This document shows, in pieces, positions 1 through 9,140 of a stretch of 47,640 nucleotides of DNA. Under the pieces are notes generated by a model. The model searched no databases. It was given only the letters and a program-made list of their open reading frames with translations, and was not told the DNA's origin. The translations under genes were made by a program, and so were the position numbers. Source of the stretch: Deinococcus arboris (lineage in GTDB: Bacteria; Deinococcota; Deinococci; Deinococcales; Deinococcaceae); contig NZ_WQLB01000036.1 in the NCBI RefSeq assembly GCF_009755355.1, positions 1 through 47,640 on the forward strand, in the 5' to 3' direction. Position 1 is the first letter of the stretch; every line of letters begins with the position of its first letter.

Positions 1-951
1 GTCCAGCGTCCAGACCTGCACCTTCAGGTGTGTGGCGTCCGGATAATCCTCACCGGCCCCGAACTGGCGAACGAGGCTGGCCGGGCGACCCGCTTCCGCT
101 GCCCCGGCCTCTACCATCTGGGCCAGACTGCGGCCCGTCACGCCTGCATGGTTCAGGAGCGCCAGTAGTTGCCCGCCCGGCGCCGTAACTCGCGCAGCCA
201 GTTCGGCCAGCCGCCCGTAATCGCGCTCAGCCCGCCACACCCCCGCCTTGCCCCGCGCGAAGCTGGGCGGGTCCAGCACCACCAGGTCGAAGGTGTCGCC
301 GCGCCGCTCCAGCCGGCCCAGCCACTCGAACACGTCGCCGTAGAGAAAATCCTGGTCAGGAGCGTGAAGGCCACTCAGAGCGTAGTTGGCCTGCCCCCAG
401 GACAGCACTTTGCGCGACAGGTCCACATTCTTGACCGCCGTCGCCCCGCCCAGCGCCGCGCTGAGGCCAAAGCCGCAGGTGTAGGCAAAGGTGTTCAGCA
501 CCCGCCGCCCAGCCGAGTGGGCGCGCACCCAGGCGCGGGCCGGGCGGGCGTCGGTGAACAGGCCCACGCTCAGGTCGGCGCCGGGGCGAATCAGGAAGGG
601 CACGCCGTCTTCCAGGCCCACCACTTCGGGCTGGGTTGCCCCCCAGATAGGCTCGGCCGGGGTCAGCTCGGCCCGCTGGACATTGGCGGCGTGGCTGGCC
701 CCCACAGGACGGCGCTTGAGGTACACGCTGGCCAGGGGCACAGCCTGTGCACAGGCGGCGGCCAGCTCGTGTTCCTGAGCCCCCGTCAATTCGTCGTAGA
801 GGCTCAGCATGCCCGTGTCGCCCGCCACATCCAGCGTGAACTGCCCGCCGGTTTCGGTCAGGTGCGCGGCGCGGTACAGGGTGGTGCCCTGCGCGGCCAG
901 CGGCGCGCGGCGGGCCAGCAGGCGGGACAGGTCAGGGAGGGGCAACGTCAC
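1..951 (-). CDS. RlmI-like class I SAM-dependent rRNA methyltransferase (3' end cut by window)
   Basis: Read on the minus strand from a GTG at 951, the frame stays open for 317 codons to the window edge, so the C-terminus is missing. The N-terminal part resembles the PUA-like region of RlmI/RlmK-type methyltransferases. A Rossmann methyltransferase core follows, with [10 protein letters not shown] (the SAM-binding motif I), then NVDLSRKVL, and the catalytic-type motif [12 protein letters not shown]. This family methylates C5 of cytosine in 23S rRNA using S-adenosylmethionine in the cytosol. The family call is firm; the exact target nucleotide is inferred. No in-frame ATG lies upstream, so GTG is chosen. 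The gene reads away from mraY's terminator and seems to be transcribed alone. Confidence 0.85.
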   Translation of the reverse strand, partial: MTLPLPDLSRLLARRAPLAAQGTTLYRAAHLTETGGQFTLDVAGDTGMLSLYDELTGAQEHELAAACAQAVPLASVYLKRRPVGASHAANVQRAELTPAEPIWGATQPEVVGLEDGVPFLIRPGADLSVGLFTDARPARAWVRAHSAGRRVLNTFAYTCGFGLSAALGGATAVKNVDLSRKVLSWGQANYALSGLHAPDQDFLYGDVFEWLGRLERRGDTFDLVVLDPPSFARGKAGVWRAERDYGRLAELAARVTAPGGQLLALLNHAGVTGRSLAQMVEAGAAEAGRPASLVRQFGAGEDYPDATHLKVQVWTLD

Positions 952-1135
952 GCGCCCGAGTGTAATGCGCAGCCCAGGGGAAGATGGACTTCAGTGGGAT
1001 CAAGAGAAGCCGTAAGCATGGACGAGGGGCGAGCAAACCGAGAAAGGCAAGACGGCCTCTGCCAAGGAAAAGTCATGTGGGCAGGGTGCTGGGCCAGAAC
1101 TTTAAAAAGAGTTCCGTCTGCCGCTGCTCCTCATC

Positions 1136-1166
1136 AAAAAAGAGGAGAGGCGCGCTGCCCCTCCTC
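1136..1166 (-). terminator. intrinsic terminator of mraY
   Basis: On the minus strand GAGGAG-G-GGC pairs with GCC-T-CTCCTC (one G.T pair, 5-base loop) and is followed directly by six T. It begins 17 bases after the mraY stop codon. Confidence 0.85.
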
Positions 1167-1182
1167 CCACTGTCCCGCTCTG

Positions 1183-2106
1183 TTACGGCCGCCCACCCAG
1201 CAGCCACCACACGCCGGCTGTGGCCACCGCCGTGATGGCCCAGAAGCGCATGGTGACGTGGGTTTCGGGCCAGCCGATGTCCTTGTGTTCAAAGTGGTGC
1301 TGAATGGGCGCCATCTTGAAGACCCGCTTGCCGCGCAACTTGAACGAGGCCACCTGAATGATGATGCTCAGGGTGGCGACCACTGGAATGATGGCGGCCA
1401 GCGGCAGCAGCCAGACATCGGCGTACAGCACATAAGCGCCCGCCGCAATGGCCCCGATGGCGTGGCTGCCCATGTCGCCCATGAAGACCCGCGCCGGGTA
1501 GGCGTTAAACCACAGAAAGCCCAGCAGCGCCGCCGCCAGCAGCGCCCCCACGGGCGACAGCCCCAGCAGCGGCAGCAGCACGATAATGGCCACGCCTGCC
1601 AGCAGCCCGTCCACGCCATCGGCAAAGTTAAAGGCGTTCACGCTGCCCACCATGACCAGGGTCAGCAGAATCACGTCGCCCACTGGCCCCAGGCTGGGCA
1701 CCAGCTCATGCGAGGCCAGCGGCGCGGCGAAGTACGCGAACGCGGCGGCCACCACAAACTGAAGTGGGAATTTTTCGCGGGCCAGCAGCTCGGTCTTGCC
1801 GCCGCCCTTCATGCGCGAGCGGATTTTCAGCAGGTCGTCGGCCCCACCGACCAGGCCCATGCCCAGCGCCGTCAGCATGATGAGCAGTTCGCGCGGTCCC
1901 CCAGCGTTGCCGCTCAGGTACAGCGGCACAAAGACCAGCAGCGCCGCCAGCACGAAGGGCACGCCGCCGGCGGTGGGCGTGCCTTCTTTCACCAGATGGG
2001 TCTGTGGGCCGTCCACCCGCACCCGCTGGCCCCAGCCCCGCGCCTTGCTGACCCGCACGAACAGGCCCACCAGAAACCACGACAGCAGCGCCGTGACAAT
2101 CATCAT
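1183..2106 (-). CDS. mraY: phospho-N-acetylmuramoyl-pentapeptide-transferase
   Basis: This 307-residue polytopic inner-membrane enzyme transfers phospho-MurNAc-pentapeptide from the UDP sugar to undecaprenyl phosphate, making lipid I, the first membrane step of peptidoglycan synthesis. Visible family motifs are the substrate loop around KEGTPTAGG (residues 40-48), the Asp pair GGADDLLK near 90, [16 protein letters not shown] near 155-170, [12 protein letters not shown], and the C-terminal [11 protein letters not shown] histidine motif. About ten hydrophobic segments are present. It is slightly shorter than the usual 320-360 residues but shows no internal gap. The first of two adjacent ATG codons is used; GGAG lies about 10 bases upstream. 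It is not inside a division/cell-wall (dcw) cluster here, which is common in Deinococcus. Confidence 0.96.
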   Translation of the reverse strand: MMIVTALLSWFLVGLFVRVSKARGWGQRVRVDGPQTHLVKEGTPTAGGVPFVLAALLVFVPLYLSGNAGGPRELLIMLTALGMGLVGGADDLLKIRSRMKGGGKTELLAREKFPLQFVVAAAFAYFAAPLASHELVPSLGPVGDVILLTLVMVGSVNAFNFADGVDGLLAGVAIIVLLPLLGLSPVGALLAAALLGFLWFNAYPARVFMGDMGSHAIGAIAAGAYVLYADVWLLPLAAIIPVVATLSIIIQVASFKLRGKRVFKMAPIQHHFEHKDIGWPETHVTMRFWAITAVATAGVWWLLGGRP

Positions 2107-2146
2107 GGCCGCTTCACTCCGCTTCGCAACGTCATCTCAAGCGCGG

Positions 2147-2155
2147 AGCCTACCA
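2147..2155 (-). promoter_or_regulatory. extended -10 candidate for mraY
   Basis: On the minus strand the sequence TGGTAGGCT matches the extended -10 form TGnTAnnnT. It lies about 40 bases before the mraY ATG, leaving room for a short leader with the GGAG ribosome binding site. No convincing -35 was seen. Confidence 0.4.
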
Positions 2156-2327
2156 CGCGCCCGGCCAGCGCCGCCCGCATGCAGAGTCCAGGTTAGCCGC
2201 TGCGGTGCCTTCATTCCTCGCTGTCACCGTTTCTCTGCTTCCTCTCTTGAGCACGGCGTAGCTTTGTACAGCTTGACTTGATGCTGGGGTGTCTCAACAG
2301 CGTCATGTCCGCCTTGAGACTCGGCAG

Positions 2328-2494
2328 ATCCTCTCATCCGGACTCCGATTAAATCGTTTGCAAAAACGATGAAATCCGAGCGGACTTGCAAAGCTGCGCC
2401 GCAGAGCGAGAAGGAGAAAAACGGGTTCCGGACGTGGAGTTGGCAAATCGGCGTTTTCCCGATTGGTCAACGAAACAAACGGAATCCGTATCAC
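2328..2494 (+). repeat. MITE-like dispersed repeat, copy 1
   Basis: This non-coding element of about 167 bp has imperfect inverted ends: about 15 of 20 positions match between CTCTCATCCGGACTCCGATT at the left and the reverse complement of the right end, CTGTGATACGGATTCCGTTT. Inside is the hairpin ATCGTTT-GCAA-AAACGAT. The block TCCGAGCGGACTTG and the flanking AGCTTTGCAAGTC / CTCGCTCT segments recur in a second copy at 24326-24507 in the opposite orientation. Its right end sits about 14 bases from the stop of the YdeI-like gene. It encodes no transposase. The rest of the 2107-2507 gap holds only the mraY promoter region. Confidence 0.65.
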
Positions 2495-2507
2495 AGCTCT
2501 CCCGTGA

Positions 2508-2954
2508 TCAATCATCCTCTGTGAGCGTCTGAATGGTTTTCGCCACCCGCCGGGCACGGGTCTCGGGGTTCTTGGTGCCCTCCACCGCCAACACATGCTG
2601 ACGCTGCTGGCTATAAGAAAGCCGTCCGAAACGCTCTGAGGCGCCTGGCGTGCCGTTCAGCGCGGCCTGCAAGTCGTCAGGCACAGTGACTTGACGGGGT
2701 TCCGTGTCCAGGTGGAGGGTGACACTCACGTGGTCTCCTGCCTGAACGCCTGCACCCTGACGATGTTCGGCGCTGACCGGCAACATGTACCGGCCGCCCA
2801 TCACCGCCACCGTGCTGCGGTACGTGTAACCGTTCAGGGTCACCGTCACGGCCGGTTTCTTCCCCGTGCCGAGTTCCGCCACGATCTGTGGGGGGACTTC
2901 GATGCCGGTGGCCGTCTTGCGTTCCAGTCTCAAGGTCGTCTCGAACGTGGGCAT
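2508..2954 (-). CDS. YdeI/OmpD-associated family protein with DUF1905 domain
   Basis: The product is 148 residues. Residues 1-85 look like the DUF1905 beta-barrel domain (start MPTFETTLRLER, then PPQIVAELG and GRYMLPVSAEHR). Residues 95-148 look like the YdeI/OmdA helical tail, containing VPDDLQAAL and the motif LSYSQQRQHVLAVEGTKNPE...RRVAKTIQ. This architecture is widespread and often annotated as bacteriocin protection or OmpD-associated, but the biochemical role is unknown. No signal peptide or membrane segment is visible, so it is probably cytosolic. It is a single-gene unit; its stop codon is about 14 bases from a dispersed repeat. Confidence 0.85.
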   Translation of the reverse strand: MPTFETTLRLERKTATGIEVPPQIVAELGTGKKPAVTVTLNGYTYRSTVAVMGGRYMLPVSAEHRQGAGVQAGDHVSVTLHLDTEPRQVTVPDDLQAALNGTPGASERFGRLSYSQQRQHVLAVEGTKNPETRARRVAKTIQTLTEDD

Positions 2955-3155
2955 AGGTCTGTTTTATACGCCTGATGCGAGAGTACGTTGGGCCGGAGGG
3001 CAAAACAGAACGGCGAGGAAGAAACGCTGGAAAAGCGCGGGCGGTTTGAACAGTGTCGTGTCAGCCCAAATGCTCAGGAGACCCGTGCGAACCCTAACCG
3101 TGATCAATAATTGGGTGAATCCATGCTGGAGGAACGGCTTGACCAGAGGCCTTGA

Positions 3156-3611
3156 TCAGTCGGCCAGATAACGAATAAAGTCCCGCATCTCATTGACGCA
3201 GGTGCCAGCGTCCTGGGCGGCGCTGCTGCCCGTCACGGTGCGCAGCAGGCCGCTGTCACTCAGATACAGCTGACTGACGCGGTAATTCACCCCGCCCTCT
3301 TGAAAATCGTAGGCGGCCAGCACGCTCCAGATGCCGGCGCGGTCCACCGGCTGGGTGACGACGTTGCGCACGTTGCGCCCCAGGCTGCCCTGCAACTTCA
3401 GGGCAAAGGCGCGGGCCTCTTCGGGGGTGCCAAAGCGGGGAAAGGCCTGCCCATGCCTCTCCTCGCGCATCAGGCAGTTGCCGCTGGCGTCGGTCCAGTA
3501 ATTCGCGTCGCCGCCCACCGGCGTCCAGCCGGGCATAGGCACAATCAGGGCGCCCGATGTCCAGGGCAGCGTCAATGCGGCGAGGCAGACCGGCAGCAAG
3601 GGGCGTGGCAT
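3156..3611 (-). CDS. secreted protein of unknown function
   Basis: This 151-residue protein has a short N-terminal signal sequence (MPRPLLPVCLAALTLPWTSGA). The mature part begins near residue 21 and contains two cysteines, in NCLMREE and AGTCVNEM, which could form a disulfide outside the membrane. I do not recognise the family; the rest is a mixed alpha/beta small domain. A TAGCGT hexamer lies 8 bases before the ATG, which would fit a leaderless start. The gene lies 47 bases downstream of a GNAT gene on the same strand and may be the last gene of the rlmH-GNAT cluster. Confidence 0.7.
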   Translation of the reverse strand: MPRPLLPVCLAALTLPWTSGALIVPMPGWTPVGGDANYWTDASGNCLMREERHGQAFPRFGTPEEARAFALKLQGSLGRNVRNVVTQPVDRAGIWSVLAAYDFQEGGVNYRVSQLYLSDSGLLRTVTGSSAAQDAGTCVNEMRDFIRYLAD

Positions 3612-3658
3612 CAGCGGTCACGCTAACAGGCAGCCTGATGACAATCTTGAAGCTCTTC

Positions 3659-4282
3659 TCATGGAGTGGGGCCAAACAGTTCGTCCAGCCGCCGGTTCAG
3701 TCCGTCGCGTACGGCCGGCCACTCGTCCCTCAGTACGCTGAACATCACACTGTCGCGCGCCTGGCCGTCTGGCCGGACCTGATAGGCCCGTAAAACCCCT
3801 TCCTCCACCGCGCCCAGACGGCGCATGGCGCGGCGGCTGCGTTCGTTGCGGGCATCCACCTTGAAATGAACCCGGCCAGCCCCCAGCACCTCGAAGGCGC
3901 GGGCCAGCAGCAGCCGCTTGGCGTCGGGGTTGACCCCCGTGCCCTGCGCGGCGGGCAGCAGCATGGTGCCGATCTCGGCCCAGCGGTCGGCGGGCCTCAC
4001 CTCGCTGTAACTGATGCGGCCCACCACGCGCCCCTCCTGCCAGACGGCAAAATTGACCCGCTGCGGCAGGGCATTTAGCCGCTCGATGTACTCGGCCCAC
4101 GCCTCTGGGGTCGGCGCGCTGGGGCCGCCGCGCGCCAGAAAGCGAATGGTGTGCTCGTCGGCTCCGGCGCAGAGGTCGGCTGCGTGTTCGGGCTTCAGCG
4201 GCCCCAGCTCAATCAGGCGGCCGCGCAGGGTGGGCGTGGCCAGCCAGTCGGCCGCCGGGGCGGAGGGGGAAGCGCTGGTCAT
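3659..4282 (-). CDS. GNAT-family N-acetyltransferase (RimJ/RimL-like)
   Basis: The 207-residue protein has a GNAT fold: N-terminal LRGRLIELGPLKPEHAADL, a central strand with VVGRISY, the acetyl-CoA loop in the segment LLPAAQGTGVNPDAKRLLL, and the C-terminal FKVDARNERSRRAMRRLGAVEEGVLR typical of RimJ/RimL-type enzymes, which acetylate protein N-termini or small amines. The substrate cannot be read from sequence. Two in-frame ATGs exist, at 4291 and 4282. A TACCAT -10 hexamer overlaps the first and lies exactly 7 bases from the second, so the second start (4282) is preferred as a leaderless start. It follows rlmH by about 26 bases on the same strand. Confidence 0.88.
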   Translation of the reverse strand: MTSASPSAPAADWLATPTLRGRLIELGPLKPEHAADLCAGADEHTIRFLARGGPSAPTPEAWAEYIERLNALPQRVNFAVWQEGRVVGRISYSEVRPADRWAEIGTMLLPAAQGTGVNPDAKRLLLARAFEVLGAGRVHFKVDARNERSRRAMRRLGAVEEGVLRAYQVRPDGQARDSVMFSVLRDEWPAVRDGLNRRLDELFGPTP

Positions 4283-4308
4283 GCCGGGCATGGTACGCCG
4301 CCTGCCGG

Positions 4309-4749
4309 CTAAGCCCGGTGATACGGCTCGCCCGCACTGATGGTGGCGGCCCGGTACAGGGCTTCTAACAGCACCACCATGGCGAGGTCGTGCGGCAGGG
4401 TCAGCTGCCCCAGGCTCCAGAGGCGGTGCGCGCCGGCGCGCAGGTCGTCGGTGTGGCCCTCTGGCCCCCCAATCGCCAGGGCCAGCTCGCCGACACCACC
4501 CACCGCCTGAGCGTCCAGATAGGCACTCAGGCCCTCCGAGGAAAACTGCGTCCCGCGTGGGTCGAGCAGCAGCAGCGGCGCACGTCCAGCGGCCCGCCGT
4601 ACCGCCTCACTTTCCTGGGCCTGGGTGCGCCCAGTGACCCGCGTGACCTGAAGGCGGTGGTAGCGCCGCAGCCGCTTTTCGTATTCGTCCCAGCCCGCGC
4701 GGGCGTAGGCCAGCCTCGGCTCTCCGACGGTGATGATATGCAGCCGCAC
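4309..4749 (-). CDS. rlmH: 23S rRNA pseudouridine-1915 N3-methyltransferase
   Basis: This 146-residue SPOUT-class methyltransferase modifies pseudouridine 1915 in helix 69 of 23S rRNA. Family marks are the start VRLHIITVGEPR, a conserved tyrosine-rich stretch YEKRLRRY, LLLLDPRGTQFSSE, the knotted SAM site LALAIGGPEGH, and the C-terminus YRAATISAGEPYHRA. The frame is open further upstream, but homology begins at this GTG. A TAAGCT hexamer ends 7 bases before it, so translation is probably leaderless from GTG. The likely operon is rlmH, GNAT, secreted protein. It diverges from the 4840 gene. Confidence 0.93.
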   Translation of the reverse strand: MRLHIITVGEPRLAYARAGWDEYEKRLRRYHRLQVTRVTGRTQAQESEAVRRAAGRAPLLLLDPRGTQFSSEGLSAYLDAQAVGGVGELALAIGGPEGHTDDLRAGAHRLWSLGQLTLPHDLAMVVLLEALYRAATISAGEPYHRA

Positions 4750-4756
4750 GCCGGGC

Positions 4757-4762
4757 AGCTTA
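4757..4762 (-). promoter_or_regulatory. -10 element for leaderless rlmH
   Basis: TAAGCT on the minus strand, 7 bases before the GTG start of rlmH. It decides the start, since the frame itself is open far upstream. Confidence 0.55.
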
Positions 4763-4785
4763 GCGTGCGGCGGCCCCCTGCCCGC

Positions 4786-4791
4786 TACACT
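4786..4791 (+). promoter_or_regulatory. -10 element before a 14-codon upstream ORF
   Basis: TACACT, followed after 7 bases by ATG at 4799. The spacing is the same as at the other leaderless genes in this window. Confidence 0.5.
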
Positions 4792-4798
4792 GGGGGCC

Positions 4799-4843
4799 AT
4801 GCGAGGCCCGATTTGCGCGTGCTTTCCCGGAGAGCAGGCATGA
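4799..4843 (+). CDS. possible leaderless 14-residue upstream peptide
   Basis: The ATG 7 bases after a TACACT hexamer opens a 14-codon frame (MRGPICACFPGEQA). Its stop overlaps the next gene's start as ATGA (4840-4843). The transcript would therefore begin at or near this ATG. The short frame may be a translationally coupling leader, or simply a 5' untranslated stretch containing the GGAGAG ribosome binding site of the downstream gene. The two cysteines are notable but prove nothing. Confidence 0.3.
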   Translation: MRGPICACFPGEQA

Positions 4844-5268
4844 ACTACGCCGCAACGCTGGCGGTGCTGGTGGTGCTGGCCTTCAGCTTTCCGCTGACGG
4901 TGCAGCTGGGCGCACAGGTGGGTGTGCCAGAGGCCGTGATGCTGTCTATTCTGGGTGCGGCGCTGACCTTCAGCCTGGCCACCTTTCTGGTGCGCTGGCA
5001 GGTCAACCACCACCGCGCCCGTCTGGAACGCCTGAACGCGGCGCGCGCCCAGATTGCCGCCGAGCCGGACAACCCGCGCGCCTATTTTGTGGGGGGCGAA
5101 CACCTGGCCGCCCTGCTGCTGCGCCTGGACCGGCGCCGGGAAGCCGCAGAAGTCATTGACCGTTACGCCCGCCTGGGCGGCGCGCGGGAAGCAGAAATCG
5201 TGGCGCTCCGGGAAGCGCAGTCGGCAGCCGAACGCCGCGTGCGCCGCGCGCAGGGGAGAGAAACATGA
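4840..5268 (+). CDS. small two-TM protein with TPR-like cytosolic tail
   Basis: The 142-residue protein has two hydrophobic helices (about residues 6-24 and 33-52) followed by a charged helical region. The motif NPRAYFVGGEHLAALLLRLDRRREAAEVIDRYARLGG resembles one tetratricopeptide-like repeat. It is probably membrane-anchored with a cytosolic helical tail. I do not recognise a named family. ATG at 4840 is preceded by GGAGAG and overlaps the stop of the possible leader peptide. Its own stop overlaps the next start as ATGA, so it is translationally coupled to the 84-residue protein and upstream of rsmI. Confidence 0.75.
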   Translation: MNYAATLAVLVVLAFSFPLTVQLGAQVGVPEAVMLSILGAALTFSLATFLVRWQVNHHRARLERLNAARAQIAAEPDNPRAYFVGGEHLAALLLRLDRRREAAEVIDRYARLGGAREAEIVALREAQSAAERRVRRAQGRET

Positions 5269-5511
5269 AAGCGTACAAGGGCGTCGTGGAAAACGGCGTG
5301 GTGGTGGTCATTGGCGGCCGGCTCCCTGAGGGCACGGTCGTGACGGTGACGGTGGGTGAGGGCGAGTTGCTGCGCGCCCGCATCACGAATGTCCTCAAGC
5401 GGCCCCGCAAGGTGCGCGTGCGCCTCAAGCCCACGCCTGGCCTGGCGGTCAGTGGGGCAGGGCTGGACGCGGGCAGCCCGGTGCTGCGTCAGGACGGCGC
5501 ACGGGCGGCCG

Positions 5512-5519
<8 letters not shown>
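5265..5519 (+). CDS. small beta-rich protein, DUF104/antitoxin-like N-terminus
   Basis: This 84-residue protein starts MKAYKGVVENGVVVVIGG-RLPEGTVVTVTVGEG. The pattern resembles the small AbrB-like DUF104 family, some members of which are labelled antitoxins. No toxin gene is adjacent: the neighbours are a membrane protein and rsmI, and the start and stop codons overlap both. The rest is basic (VLKRPRKVRVRLKP) and may bind nucleic acid. An antitoxin role is unsupported here; a conserved small protein linked to RsmI is equally possible. Confidence 0.7.
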
Positions 5520-6408
<889 letters not shown>

Positions 6409-6439
6409 CCCTTTTTCCAGACCAACGAGGCTTTTTTCC

Positions 6440-7450
<1,011 letters not shown>

Positions 7451-7462
7451 CCTGTTCAGGCG

Positions 7463-7503
7463 AGGAAGAAGCCGCTGGCGGTAAGGCAAAGCGGCTTCTT
7501 CCT
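7463..7503 (+). terminator. terminator after pfkA
   Basis: A perfect 14-bp stem (AGGAAGAAGCCGCT with its complement) and a 13-base loop start 12 bases after the pfkA stop. The T-tract is weak. The following 170 bases up to the hsp20 stop show no gene. Confidence 0.8.
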
Positions 7504-7674
7504 TGCGTCATGGCGACGATGGACAACACTGGGGCAGCCATCTGCTTCGGGGTGACTGCGGCAAACTCTCAATCAACATTGCTTTTAACGGCCCATCAAG
7601 CCGCTGGCTTCTCTGCATCTCTCTGCACGGCTCCAGACCAATGGGACGGGCGCTCGCCGGCTTCTCTGTCCTCT

Positions 7675-8076
7675 CTAGCGTCCCTCGCCGTTCAGGTCGC
7701 TGGACGGCACGTTAATGGTGGGGTGGCGCTTTTCAAAGCGGATGGTCAGGACGCCGCTGCTTAGGCTGGCCACACCTGACTGGGGCAGCACGGCTTCCGG
7801 GAAGGTCAGGGTGCGGCTAAAGGGGCCACTGGGCCGCTCCCCGCTTAGCAGGCGGGGGGCGGCCTCCCGGTGACCAGCCACCGTGACCTGGCCGCCGTCC
7901 TCCTGCACTTCCAGGGTCTCGGCGGCCACGCCGGGCACGTCCAGGCACAGCAACAGGTGGGTGTCATCCTCGGTCCAGTCAGCGGCCGGGCTCCAGACGG
8001 CTGGGGCCGAGAGGGTTTCCACCTCTTCCCGCAGCGTCATCAGGTGGTGCAGGCGCGCCAGTACGGGTTCGTTCAT
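7675..8076 (-). CDS. Hsp20/alpha-crystallin small heat shock protein
   Basis: This 133-residue ATP-independent holdase binds unfolding proteins in the cytosol. The alpha-crystallin domain covers about residues 33-118: WTEDDTHLLLCLDVPGVAAETLEVQEDGGQVTVAG, FSRTLTFPEAV and SSGVLTIRFEKRHP (the end of the A-x-x-x-n-G-v-L-t-i motif, here ASLSSGVLTI). The C-terminal I-x-V-type tail motif is INV. A TAGCCT hexamer sits 7 bases before the ATG, so it is probably leaderless. It diverges from miaA with only 24 bases between starts, and the two -10 elements overlap. Confidence 0.92.
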   Translation of the reverse strand: MNEPVLARLHHLMTLREEVETLSAPAVWSPAADWTEDDTHLLLCLDVPGVAAETLEVQEDGGQVTVAGHREAAPRLLSGERPSGPFSRTLTFPEAVLPQSGVASLSSGVLTIRFEKRHPTINVPSSDLNGEGR

Positions 8077-8083
8077 GCCGCAC

Positions 8084-8093
8084 AGGCTATCAT
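8084..8093. promoter_or_regulatory. overlapping divergent -10 elements of hsp20 and miaA
   Basis: The minus-strand TAGCCT (8084-8089) is 7 bases before the hsp20 ATG. The plus-strand TATCAT (8088-8093) is 7 bases before the miaA GTG. The hexamers share two bases, so RNA polymerase could not open both at once. Any -35 element would lie inside the opposite gene's 5' end; none is obvious. Confidence 0.55.
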
Positions 8094-8100
8094 CCTCGCC

Positions 8101-9000
8101 GTGCGCGCCCTGCCTATGTTGACTGCCCCCACCGCTGCGGGCAAAAGCGCCCTGGCGCTAGACCTGGCCGAGCAGGCCGGCGCCGAACTGGTCTGCGCTG
8201 ACGCCTTCACTGTGTACCAGGGGCTGGATATCGGCACCGCCAAGCCGGGGGCTGCTGAACGCGCGCAGGTGCCCCACCATCTGCTGGACGTGGCCAGCGT
8301 GACCGGGCCGTTCGATGTGGCGCAGTTTGTCGCCCTGGCCGAAGCCGCCATTGCCGATATTCTGGCGCGGGGCCGCACGCCGCTGATTGTCGGCGGCACC
8401 GGCTTTTATCTGGCGGCCCTGCGGCGTGGCCTGCCGCTGACCCCACCCAGCGACCCCCAGGTGCGCGCCGAGGTCGAGGCCGAGTTACAAGAACGTGGCC
8501 TGGACGCCCTGCTCGCCGAGATAGAACGCCGCCACCCCCAGGAGGCCGCCCGCCTGGAACGCAACCCGCGCCGGGTGGTGCGCGCCGCCGAACTGTACCG
8601 CCGCACCGGCCGCTACCCCGGCGAATTCGGGCATCAGGCACCTGCCTACCGCTACGAGGTGGTGGCCTTTACCCGGCCTCCGGCTGAGCTAGAGGCCCGC
8701 ATGCACGCCCGCACCCTGGCCATGTTTGCGGCGGGCTGGGCCGACGAGGCGGCGTGGTTGGCCACCCAGGTGAGCCCCGACCAGACCCCACGCCCGACCG
8801 CCTGGCAGGCGCTGGGTTACCGCGAAGCGCTGGCGGTGGCCCAGGGCACCCTGAGCGTTCAGGCCGCCGCCGAGCAGGTGACCCTGGCCACCCGCCAGTA
8901 CGCCAAGCGGCAGCTGACCTTTACACGCACTCAGCTGGGCGCGGCGCTGTTAAGTGAGGGTGAAGCGCGCCGGCATGTGCGCGCGGCGCTGGCCCGCTAG
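8101..9000 (+). CDS. miaA: tRNA dimethylallyltransferase
   Basis: The 299-residue enzyme adds the dimethylallyl group to N6 of A37 in tRNAs reading UNN codons. It has the P-loop APTAAGKSALALDLAE, then LVCADAFTVYQGLDIGTAKP, HHLLDV, IVGGTGFYLAALRRGLP, ERNPRRVVRAAELYRRTGR and, near the C-terminus, TRQYAKRQLTFTR. GTG at 8101 is preferred over the internal ATG at 8116, because a TATCAT -10 lies exactly 7 bases upstream and the five extra residues (RALP) complete the first beta strand before the P-loop. In the motif usually written DSMQVY, the segment here is DAFTVY. Confidence 0.94.
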   Translation: MRALPMLTAPTAAGKSALALDLAEQAGAELVCADAFTVYQGLDIGTAKPGAAERAQVPHHLLDVASVTGPFDVAQFVALAEAAIADILARGRTPLIVGGTGFYLAALRRGLPLTPPSDPQVRAEVEAELQERGLDALLAEIERRHPQEAARLERNPRRVVRAAELYRRTGRYPGEFGHQAPAYRYEVVAFTRPPAELEARMHARTLAMFAAGWADEAAWLATQVSPDQTPRPTAWQALGYREALAVAQGTLSVQAAAEQVTLATRQYAKRQLTFTRTQLGAALLSEGEARRHVRAALAR

Positions 9001-9140
9001 CGTAAGCCCCCGTCAAGGCCGCCGGAGTGGACATTCAGGCACGCCGGGTGTGAACACCGCGCCCAGCCAGTACAGTGACGGTGACCGCCTTCAGGTGGCG
9101 GGCGCCGTATTGACCGAAAGCCGATTTTCAGGGGGAGCGC

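Noticed and set aside
169..2196. 675-codon open frame on the plus strand
   Set aside because: It overlaps the RlmI-like gene and mraY on the other strand, has the His/Gln/Arg-rich composition of an antisense shadow, and shows no family motif.
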